Assembly: GCA_035308365.1 (NCBI GenBank) | Contig: DATGGU010000153.1 | Span: 1 to 16,833, forward strand | Direction of reading: 5' to 3' | Origin: PALSA-505 sp035308365 | GTDB taxonomy: Bacteria; Actinomycetota; Actinomycetes; Streptosporangiales; Streptosporangiaceae | Length of the DNA: 16,833 nucleotides | Part shown: piece after piece, positions 7,796-13,492 of the stretch | Layout of the letters: each line of letters opens with the position of its first letter | Position numbering within the stretch: the stretch's first letter is position 1 | The notes under the pieces: generated by a model | The model's database searches: none | Seen by the model: the letters and a program-made list of their open reading frames with translations, nothing else | Told to the model about the DNA's origin: nothing | Position numbers and translations under genes: made by a program

Positions 7796-8293
7796 GTGAA
7801 ACGGCTGATCGTTGTCAGGCACAGCAAGGCGGCACACAAGCCCGGGTTCGACGACATCGACCGGCCGCTGACCGGCCGCGGGCGCCGGGACGCGGCCGCG
7901 GCCGGCGCATGGCTGCGCGATCATGACCTCGTCCCCGGCCTGGTGCTGTGCTCACCAGCCAAGCGCACCAGGCAGACCTGGGACCGGCTCGCCGCCGCCC
8001 TGGGAGCCGCCGGTGTCGCCGAGATCTACTACGACGAGCGCCTGTACCTGGCCTCAGCCGATACGGCGCTGGACATCCTGGGCGCGACACCAGGCGACGT
8101 GGCGACGTTGCTGCTCGTCGGGCACAACCCAACCGCGCAGCAGATCGCCGCCGGGCTCACCGGCCAGGGCGACCTGCCCTTCCCGACCAGCGCGATTGCA
8201 GTGATCGGGCTGGGCAGCTGGGCCCGCCTGGTCCCCGGCGCTGGCTCCCTGGACGCCTACTGGACCCCAGGAGGGTTCGTCAAGACCGGCTAG
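7796..8293 (+). CDS. sixA: SixA-type histidine phosphatase
   Basis: A 165-residue histidine-phosphatase (phosphoglycerate-mutase-fold) protein. E. coli SixA removes phosphate from phosphohistidine on phosphotransfer proteins; the target here is unknown. The catalytic signature RHSKA (R8, H9) replaces the usual RHG, typical of the SixA group. CSPAKRTRQTW (52-62) carries the second Arg, and VGHNP places the second catalytic His at 110. The start is GTG with an AGGGGTGGG stretch upstream as likely Shine-Dalgarno. The last seven codons (GGFVKTG) and the TAG stop lie inside the first unit of a tandem repeat. In the following units the corresponding TAG reads CAG, so the stop depends on a single base difference. 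Confidence 0.88.
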   Translation: MKRLIVVRHSKAAHKPGFDDIDRPLTGRGRRDAAAAGAWLRDHDLVPGLVLCSPAKRTRQTWDRLAAALGAAGVAEIYYDERLYLASADTALDILGATPGDVATLLLVGHNPTAQQIAAGLTGQGDLPFPTSAIAVIGLGSWARLVPGAGSLDAYWTPGGFVKTG

Positions 8294-8447
8294 CGATGAC
8301 AGGTGAATTGGGTCTGCCCGAATGCCCGTAGAGGTTCTCCAAGACCCGGCCAGCGAGACATGTGATTTCGGCCCGCCCGGGTGCCAGTGGAGGTTCTTCA
8401 AGTCCGGCCAGCGAGGGCAGGTGATTTCGGCCTGTCCGGGTGCCGGT
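8270..8447 (+). repeat. Tandem repeat, type A: three ~60-bp units
   Basis: Units run 8270-8329, 8330-8388 and 8389-8447. Each opens with a variant of GGAGGTTCTTCAAGACCGGC and continues with AGCGAG, CAGGTGATTTCGG and GGGTGCC. Unit 1 contains the last seven codons and stop of sixA, and units 2 and 3 are more like each other than like unit 1. The units abut with no spacers, so this is not a CRISPR. Open frames across it are not conserved from unit to unit, which argues against coding. Confidence 0.85.
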
Positions 8448-8450
8448 GCA

Positions 8451-8640
8451 GGTGGCAGCCACAGGACCGGAGTGGGTTCTTGACGAACCGCAACATCAGT
8501 GAGGCAGGGTGCGGGTGGCAGCCGCAGCACCGGAGTGGGTTCTTGAAGAACGCAACATCAGTGAGGCAGGGTGCGGGTGGCACTGCAGCCACCGGAGTGG
8601 GTTTCTGGACCAACCAGAACATCTGAATGAGGCACTGTCG
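8451..8640 (+). repeat. Tandem repeat, type B: three 62-65-bp units
   Basis: Units run 8451-8513, 8514-8575 and 8576-8640. Each opens with GGTGGCA and holds CACCGGAGTGGGTT, a CAACATCAGTGAGGCAGG block and GTGCG; unit 3 is the most decayed. B units share GGTTCTT and an AG(C/T)GAGG...CAGG block with the A units just upstream, in the same order and at a similar period, so A and B look like diverged branches of one repeat. B2 holds a perfect inverted repeat GTTCTT-G-AAGAAC (8539-8551). The block ends 24 bases before the next gene. Confidence 0.85.
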
Positions 8641-8657
8641 GGGGTAGTGCCTAGCAT
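8630..8657 (+). promoter_or_regulatory. Inverted repeat plus -10-like TAGCAT before the phosphoribosyltransferase
   Basis: AGGCACT (8630-8636) and AGTGCCT (8646-8652) form a perfect 7-bp inverted repeat with a 9-base centre. It overlaps the end of repeat unit B3 and the first base of TAGCAT (8652-8657). TAGCAT fits TANNNT and ends 7 bases before GTG 8665. The inverted repeat could be an operator over the promoter. Confidence 0.4.
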
Positions 8658-8664
8658 CGGCCGG

Positions 8665-9510
8665 GTGAGTTCCCGACCGGCTGAACCAACGGGCGGCAGG
8701 ACCTGGGACACGCTGCGGGACGCGGCCGACCTGCACACCCCGGCCCTGCATGCGGTCCGCCCGGCCGGACCGGGCTGCTGCGCGGTCTGCCGTGGCCGCG
8801 CCCCGGCCGGGTTCCGGCACTGCTACCGGTGCTCGTCGCACCGGCGATGCGCACCGGGGTTGCTGGCCGACCTGGTGGTACCCATCTCCTACTCCGTCGG
8901 CGGCACGGCCTACTCCGCCGCGCTGTGGCAGTACAAGTCGGCCGTGGCCGAAACAGCCAGCCGCGACATCGCCCGCACCGCGCTGCGGCTGAGACTCCTG
9001 GTCTTCCTGCATGACCATGGCCCGTGCCTGTGGTCGCACGCGGGGGTCGGGGCGCCCACCCACGTCGCCGTGGTGCCGAGCGGCCGGGGCTGCGCGGGCA
9101 CGCATCCGCTGCGGGTGCTGGCCGAGCCCTACCTGACGCTGCCCTGGGCCGGCCTGGTCATCCGGCCGGGTGAACTGGTCCTGGGCCGGGACATGCGGGT
9201 GGACAGGTTCCGTGCGACCGGGCGGCTGGCCAATGCCAGGGTGCTGCTGCTCGATGACACCTGGACGTCCGGTGCCAGCGCCCAGTCAGCCGCCGCGGCC
9301 CTCAAGCTGGCTGGTGCCAGGTCGGTCGTGACCGTGATACTCGGACGGCACCTGAATCCGTCGAAGCCGCACCTGAAATCCTTCATTGCCGGGCTCGCCG
9401 AATACCCCTTCCGGCGCGACGTCTGCGCGGTGCATAAACCGGAGCAAACAGGATCAGCAAAAAGGAATACAGCGGGCATTCCTGTTAATTCATGCACCAG
9501 CCGCAATTAG
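8665..9510 (+). CDS. ComF-like phosphoribosyltransferase
   Basis: A 281-residue type I phosphoribosyltransferase-fold protein with an N-terminal Cys cluster (C39-x2-C42, C53-x2-C56, plus C38 and C62), as in ComF and GntX relatives where a small zinc ribbon precedes the catalytic fold. The PRPP-binding signature is VLLLDDTWTSG (193-203). The reaction partner is unknown. ComF proteins are linked to DNA uptake in naturally competent bacteria, but no other competence gene is here. GTG 8665 is preferred because TAGCAT lies 7 bases upstream; GTG 8647 is the alternative. The last ~30 residues (after about 250) are encoded by notably AT-richer DNA and look poorly conserved. That stretch has a weak 6-bp hairpin (9463-9468 with 9478-9483), so the reading frame may have been extended at its 3' end. 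Confidence 0.75.
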   Translation: MSSRPAEPTGGRTWDTLRDAADLHTPALHAVRPAGPGCCAVCRGRAPAGFRHCYRCSSHRRCAPGLLADLVVPISYSVGGTAYSAALWQYKSAVAETASRDIARTALRLRLLVFLHDHGPCLWSHAGVGAPTHVAVVPSGRGCAGTHPLRVLAEPYLTLPWAGLVIRPGELVLGRDMRVDRFRATGRLANARVLLLDDTWTSGASAQSAAAALKLAGARSVVTVILGRHLNPSKPHLKSFIAGLAEYPFRRDVCAVHKPEQTGSAKRNTAGIPVNSCTSRN

Positions 9511-9543
9511 CGGGGCGTCACGGTCGCGTTCGGTGGAATCGGT

Positions 9544-9549
9544 GGAGGA
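9544..9549 (+). promoter_or_regulatory. Shine-Dalgarno upstream of the sigma gene and its mini-ORF
   Basis: GGAGGA ends right before the ATG at 9550, too close to serve it well. Its GGAGG core is 5 bases from the ATG at 9554, which is in another frame and opens a 9-codon ORF. Initiation at 9550 would need the weaker GGTGG at 9541-9545. Confidence 0.55.
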
Positions 9550-9553
9550 ATGC

Positions 9554-9583
9554 ATGGGAAAAGCTCTACGTTTCTCGCCATGA
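9554..9583 (+). CDS. Possible 9-codon leader peptide coupled to the sigma gene
   Basis: ATG 9554 encodes MGKALRFSP and stops with TGA at 9581-9583. That TGA overlaps the in-frame sigma-factor ATG at 9580 (ATGA). The ideally spaced GGAGG belongs to this mini-ORF, while ATG 9580 has no Shine-Dalgarno of its own. The arrangement suggests translational coupling. It could be chance, since ATG 9550 is also in the sigma frame. Confidence 0.35.
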   Translation: MGKALRFSP

Positions 9584-11184
9584 AAGCCTCCCTGCTTGTT
9601 GATGCGCTCTGCGCGCGCGACCCCGGCGCGCCGGCGGCGCTCTACGATACGCATGCGGAGAGCCTGTTCCGGTATTGCTGGTTCCTTCTCCGCAACCGGG
9701 ATGCCGCTCAGCTCGCCCTGCGTGACGCCCTGGTGGCCGCCGAGGCGCACATAGGCCAGCTGCACGCGCCCGGCCTGTTGCGTCCCTGGCTCTACGCGCT
9801 CGCCAGGTCCGAGTGCCTGCGCAGGCAGCAGTCTTCCGGTGCCCGGCATGACGCGGTGGTCGCCCGGCCGGATCAGCCGGACGCCGATCGCCGGCTGATC
9901 GCCTGGCAGGCGGTGATGAGCCTGGCCGCCGAGGAACGTGAGGCCCTCGAACTGACGATCCGCCACGGGATGGATGCCGAGTCGGCCGCCCTGGTGATGG
10001 GCCTGCCCACCACCGAGATACGCAACCTCCTTGCCGAAGGCCGGGTGCATCTGGAGCATGCGCTGGCCGGCGAGATCCTGGCCAGGCACGGCGTGCACGG
10101 CTGCCCGGAACGGGCCGGGGCGCTGCAGGGCTGGGCCGGTGAGATGACCGTGACGCTGCGCGAGCGCCTGATGCTGCACGCGATCTCATGCCAGGTCTGC
10201 GGGCGGTACCTGCCACGCAACGTCTCCGCCACCAAGGTCTGCAGCCTGCTGCCGGTGCCGGTGCCCCCGCAGGCCATGCGGCTGCGCATCATGACCTCCT
10301 TCTCCGACCCTGAGCTTGTGGGATACCGGATGTTCGTCGCGGCCCGGGTGACGCGCTTCGACCAGCGGGGCTTCCCGGATGGCAGCCCCGCTTCGGCTGC
10401 CGCGCCGCGCCGCGCGCTCGCCAGGCTCTGGTCCGGGCCCGCCGCGGCGGCGGTGGCCGTTGCCGTGCTGGTCGCGGCCGTGTTCACGATCAGCAGGCTC
10501 GGCGGTTTCAGCTCGCCCGTGCAGGGTGTGGCATCCTCGGCCGGCACGATGACCGGGGCGGCGCCCTCGGTGACCGGGCAGCGCGGCGGCTCCGGGCCGG
10601 CCGGCAGCAGCCGCCTGAGGCCGGGCCGGGGCGGGCTGTCCCAGCCGGCCGCGGCGATCAGCACCTGGGGCAGGCACGGCCCGGCCGCGCTCTACCTGCG
10701 CGGGACCCCCGTCCCCGCCGGGAGACCGGCGCCAGACCCGTCCCGGCCCAGTGCCAGCCCGCCGCCACCGGTCAGCGGCCGGCTCCAGGTCTCGCCCACC
10801 CAGCTCGACCTGGGGGCCGGTTCGACGGGGGAGATCACGCTGACCGCGGAGGGCGGCCCGGTCGCCTGGTCGGCCTGGACGTCATCACAAGACCTCACGC
10901 TGAGCAGCACCGGCGGCACCATCCGGCCTGGCCAGCCGGTGACCGTGACCGTGACGGTCAGCCGCTCCCAGGACGCCTCGGGACAGGCGACCGTCGTCTT
11001 CGCGCCGGGCGGTGACACGGCGACCATCAGCTGGTCGTCACCGGTCAGCAACCCGCCGCCCCCGCCGCCGACGGTTACCCCGACGCCTACCGTGATCAAG
11101 CCCACGCCGTCACCCACGGTGACGTTGCCGACCAGGCCGGCCCCGCCGGCGGGCAGCGGCACCGTCGCCGGCGCCGACCGGTAG
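9580..11184 (+). CDS. Membrane-tethered ECF-type sigma factor fused to zinc anti-sigma segment and BACON-like ectodomain
   Basis: A 534-residue multidomain protein. Residues ~18-82 resemble sigma region 2 (ALYDTHAESLFRYCWFLLRN, helical, with RPWLYALARSECLRR). Residues ~105-162 resemble region 4, with a helix-turn-helix (ESAALVMGLPTTEIRNLL). A zinc anti-sigma signature H200-x3-C204-x2-C207 follows, then one membrane helix (287-306, AAAAVAVAVLVAAVFTI). The exterior half has a low-complexity linker, an Ig-like BACON-type domain (401-487; SPTQLDLGAGSTG, VAWSAWTSS, TIRPGQPVTVTVTV) and a Pro/Thr-rich tail. Sensor, inhibitor and sigma factor would thus be one polypeptide. Such C-terminally extended ECF proteins are known in actinobacteria. 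ATG 9550 would add 10 residues; 9580 fits the usual N-terminus better. It is convergent with the HAD gene, 19 bases away. The target genes and signal are unknown. Confidence 0.8.
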   Translation: MKASLLVDALCARDPGAPAALYDTHAESLFRYCWFLLRNRDAAQLALRDALVAAEAHIGQLHAPGLLRPWLYALARSECLRRQQSSGARHDAVVARPDQPDADRRLIAWQAVMSLAAEEREALELTIRHGMDAESAALVMGLPTTEIRNLLAEGRVHLEHALAGEILARHGVHGCPERAGALQGWAGEMTVTLRERLMLHAISCQVCGRYLPRNVSATKVCSLLPVPVPPQAMRLRIMTSFSDPELVGYRMFVAARVTRFDQRGFPDGSPASAAAPRRALARLWSGPAAAAVAVAVLVAAVFTISRLGGFSSPVQGVASSAGTMTGAAPSVTGQRGGSGPAGSSRLRPGRGGLSQPAAAISTWGRHGPAALYLRGTPVPAGRPAPDPSRPSASPPPPVSGRLQVSPTQLDLGAGSTGEITLTAEGGPVAWSAWTSSQDLTLSSTGGTIRPGQPVTVTVTVSRSQDASGQATVVFAPGGDTATISWSSPVSNPPPPPPTVTPTPTVIKPTPSPTVTLPTRPAPPAGSGTVAGADR

Positions 11185-11203
11185 CTGACCCCGGAACGGC
11201 TAC

Positions 11204-11887
11204 TCACCAGCGGTCGATGACCCCGGGAAGCTCGGCGAGCCGGGAGATGACGGCGTCCGGTACCGCGCCGTCGAAGGGAGGCACGTCGCTGTTCGGCACC
11301 AGAACGGTGCGCAGACCGGCGGCGTGGGCGCCGTGTATGTCGTCGAACGGCCGGTCGCCGACGTAGACACAGTCCCCGGGCGCAACCGCGCCGACCGCCG
11401 CCATCGCCGCCCGGAAGGCCTCCGGGTGCGGCTTCGTCCACGGGATCTCGCAGCTGTAGACGGCGCCGTCGATCAGGTCGAGCACGCCGTCGCGGGCGAA
11501 GATCAGCTCGTGCCTGGCCCGCGGCCACATGGTGTTCGACAGCACGCCGACCTTGATCCCGCGGCGGCGCAGCTCGCGCAGCACTTCCCCGGCGTCAGGA
11601 TCGGTGAACGTGTGCGGCTCCCAGGCCCGGAAGTAGGACTCGAGGAATTCCTCGGACACCAGGACGCCGGCCAGCGAGAGCAGGTCCTGGAGGGTGGCGC
11701 TCCGCTGCTCGCGCCGCGCGATGTCCCATAGCTCCAGTTCGGCCGAACGGAGCGTGGTGGCCGTCTGCGCGGCCAGTGAATCCTCGTAGTGCTGGACACA
11801 GACGGCGCGCCAGAGCCCGGCTTCATCAATGGTGTGCCATGGCGTGAGGGTGCCGCCCCAGTCGAATATCACCGCCGATACGCTCAC
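11204..11887 (-). CDS. HAD-superfamily subfamily IA hydrolase
   Basis: A 227-residue HAD-IA protein with all four motif positions: DWGGT (nucleophile D9), VLSNT (S117), TKPHPEAF (K152) and GDRPFDD (D178, D182, D183). The usual second Asp of DxDxT is Gly (position 11), so the standard acid/base residue is missing. This is frequent in some HAD-IA groups and makes it uncertain whether it is a phosphatase or has another hydrolase activity. The cap between motifs I and II is helical. The GTG at 11887 is chosen because the conserved fold starts right there and TACGAT lies 8 bases upstream; a longer frame to 11983 would overlap nth and add an Arg/Pro-rich stretch. Divergent from nth. Confidence 0.8.
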   Translation of the reverse strand: MSVSAVIFDWGGTLTPWHTIDEAGLWRAVCVQHYEDSLAAQTATTLRSAELELWDIARREQRSATLQDLLSLAGVLVSEEFLESYFRAWEPHTFTDPDAGEVLRELRRRGIKVGVLSNTMWPRARHELIFARDGVLDLIDGAVYSCEIPWTKPHPEAFRAAMAAVGAVAPGDCVYVGDRPFDDIHGAHAAGLRTVLVPNSDVPPFDGAVPDAVISRLAELPGVIDRW

Positions 11888-11894
11888 GGCTGCA

Positions 11895-11906
11895 CATCGT
11901 ACGATG
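11895..11906. promoter_or_regulatory. 12-bp perfect palindrome carrying a -10-like TACGAT on both strands
   Basis: CATCGTACGATG equals its own reverse complement. On the minus strand TACGAT ends 8 bases before the HAD GTG at 11887; on the plus strand TACGAT (11900-11905) points toward nth. It could be an operator, a two-way promoter, or both. No good -35 is seen for either direction. Confidence 0.4.
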
Positions 11907-11968
11907 CCGGGCCGCACAACCCCAGCGTGTTTCGGCCGCCGCGGGCGGGAGCGCCCTCCTGGAGGCCC

Positions 11969-11974
11969 TACGCT
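11969..11974 (+). promoter_or_regulatory. -10-like TACGCT directly upstream of the nth ATG
   Basis: TACGCT fits TANNNT and ends 7 bases before ATG 11982, consistent with a leaderless nth transcript. A GGAGG at 11961-11965 is 16 bases from the ATG, too far for a typical Shine-Dalgarno. Confidence 0.4.
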
Positions 11975-11981
11975 GACGGGC

Positions 11982-12722
11982 ATGGCAACGGATGTGACCC
12001 GGCCGGTGCGAGCGCGTAAGCGGAAGGCGGAGACCCGGCTGGGACTGGTGCGCCGGGCACGGCAGATGAACCGGATACTGACCGAGCTCTATCCGGACGC
12101 GCATTGCGAGCTGAACTTCGCCAACCCGTTCCAGCTCCTGGTCGCCACCGTGCTGTCGGCGCAGACCACGGACGTGCGGGTCAACCTGACGACCCCGGCG
12201 CTGTTCGCCAAGTACCCGGCTCCGGAGGATCTGGCCGAGGCGAACCCCGAGGACGTCGAGGAAATCCTGAAGCCCACCGGCTTCTACCGGGCCAAGACCA
12301 AGTCGGTCATCGGCCTCTCGGTGGCGCTGCGGGACCGGTTCGGCGGCCAGGTGCCCAGGAGCCTGGAAGAGATGGTCACGCTGCCCGGCGTGGGCCGCAA
12401 GACGGCCAACGTGGTCCTGGGGAACGCCTATGGCGTTCCGGGCATCACGGTGGATACGCACTTCGGCCGGCTGTCCCGGCGGTTCGGCTGGACCGGGCAG
12501 GCCGAGCCGGACAGGGTCGAGACCGAGGTTGGCTCCTTGTTCCCGCCGTCGGAGTGGGTCATGCTGTCGCACCGGCTGATCTGGCACGGCCGCCGGGTGT
12601 GCCATGCCCGCAAGCCGGCCTGCGGCGCCTGCGCCCTGGCGCGGCTGTGCCCCTCGTTCGGTGAAGGACCGGTGGATCCGCTGGTCGCGGCCAAGCTGGT
12701 CAAGCCCGGGCCGTTCTCATGA
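11982..12722 (+). CDS. nth: Endonuclease III (base-excision repair DNA glycosylase/AP lyase)
   Basis: A 246-residue endonuclease III that removes oxidised pyrimidines and nicks at abasic sites. The helix-hairpin-helix LPGVGRKTA (134-142) contains the catalytic Lys (K140), and VDTH supplies the catalytic Asp (D158). A [4Fe-4S] cluster is formed by C207-x6-C214-x2-C217-x5-C223. The N-terminal ~20 residues are basic and absent from E. coli Nth. The TGA stop overlaps the ATG of the NUDIX gene (ATGA), so the two are probably translationally coupled. In mycobacteria, as I recall, a thioredoxin-like gene sits between them; it is missing here. Confidence 0.96.
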   Translation: MATDVTRPVRARKRKAETRLGLVRRARQMNRILTELYPDAHCELNFANPFQLLVATVLSAQTTDVRVNLTTPALFAKYPAPEDLAEANPEDVEEILKPTGFYRAKTKSVIGLSVALRDRFGGQVPRSLEEMVTLPGVGRKTANVVLGNAYGVPGITVDTHFGRLSRRFGWTGQAEPDRVETEVGSLFPPSEWVMLSHRLIWHGRRVCHARKPACGACALARLCPSFGEGPVDPLVAAKLVKPGPFS

Positions 12723-13417
12723 CGGGAGAGCCGGCGCCTTCCTGGCTGCATGATCTCGCGTCAGCGCTGGCCGAGGCGCCGGTGCCGGCCATGCTCCGGC
12801 CGCCCGCCGGGGCCGGCCGGCCGTCGGCGGTGCTCGTGCTGTTCGGTGACGGGGCACCGGGGCCGGATTCAGCGACGAGGCCGGACGCCTCCGTCAGGAA
12901 TACAAAACCGGATCCGGACCTGCTGCTTATCCAGCGAAGCCCCGGCCTGCGCAGGCACGGCGGGCAGCCGGCCTTCCCCGGCGGAGCCATCGAGCCGGCC
13001 GACGCCAGCCCGGTCGAGGCGGCGCTGCGCGAGGCGGCCGAGGAAGTGGGGCTGGACCCGTCCGGAGTGGACGTGGTGGGGATCGCGCCCGAGCTGTTCA
13101 TTTCCCGCAGCGGGTTCCGGGTCATCCCCGTGCTCGGCTGGTGGCGCAGGCCGGTGGCGGTCCGGGTCGCCGACCCGGCGGAGGTCGCCGCGGTGGCCAG
13201 GGTGCGGATCAGCGAGCTCACCGACCGGGCGAACCGGCTCACCATCCGGCATCCGTCCGGGTTCATCGGGCCTGCCTTCAAGGTGCGCGGGATGCTGGTC
13301 TGGGGTTTCACCGCCGGCCTGATCAACATGCTGCTCTCCCTGGGCGGCTGGGAAAGACCGTGGGATGCCAGCCGGATCGAGGATCTCCCGCCCGAGGCCC
13401 TGGGCCTGGTCTCGTAG
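12719..13417 (+). CDS. NUDIX hydrolase, CoA pyrophosphatase type
   Basis: A 232-residue NUDIX protein of the NudL/CoA-pyrophosphatase group, expected to cleave CoA or related nucleoside diphosphate compounds. It has the group-specific extension LLLIQRSPGLRRHGGQPAFPGG (68-89, with the RS..LR.H.G core) running into the NUDIX helix REAAEEVGL (104-112), whose glutamates bind the metal. A Pro/Asp-rich, probably flexible loop (about 44-66) interrupts the first strands. It starts within the nth stop codon and ends 75 bases before marP, which has its own promoter-like sequence. The exact substrate is inferred from the family. Confidence 0.88.
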   Translation: MTGEPAPSWLHDLASALAEAPVPAMLRPPAGAGRPSAVLVLFGDGAPGPDSATRPDASVRNTKPDPDLLLIQRSPGLRRHGGQPAFPGGAIEPADASPVEAALREAAEEVGLDPSGVDVVGIAPELFISRSGFRVIPVLGWWRRPVAVRVADPAEVAAVARVRISELTDRANRLTIRHPSGFIGPAFKVRGMLVWGFTAGLINMLLSLGGWERPWDASRIEDLPPEALGLVS

Positions 13418-13449
13418 CGCCGCAGTGCCTGTCCAGGAATCTGGATTCC

Positions 13450-13486
13450 GTTCTTGAACAACCCTTGCGGGGCAGGCATATACGGT
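13450..13486 (+). promoter_or_regulatory. Promoter-like sequence of marP
   Basis: TTGAAC (13454-13459) is a plausible -35. Downstream CATATACGGT offers CATATA (13477-13482, spacing 17) or TACGGT (13481-13486, fits TANNNT and ends 6 bases before GTG 13493). Either gives a start at or very near the codon. The -35 lies within GTTCTTGAACAAC (13450-13462), which differs by one base from the inverted repeat in unit B2 (8539-8551). Confidence 0.45.
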
Positions 13487-13492
13487 TGACAC

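Noticed and set aside
6571..7857. Long antisense frames (up to 428 residues) opposite hppA
   Set aside because: They are His/Arg/Gly-rich shadows created by third-position GC bias; hppA on the other strand carries all family signatures.
8270..8640. A short CRISPR array
   Set aside because: The ~60-bp units lie end to end with gradual divergence and no unique spacers, and no cas gene is nearby.
8398..9105. A 235-residue minus-strand protein with repeated FVKNPLR-like and GCHPHPASL-like segments
   Set aside because: The repetition comes from the DNA repeat block and the rest is antisense to the phosphoribosyltransferase, whose motifs are clear.
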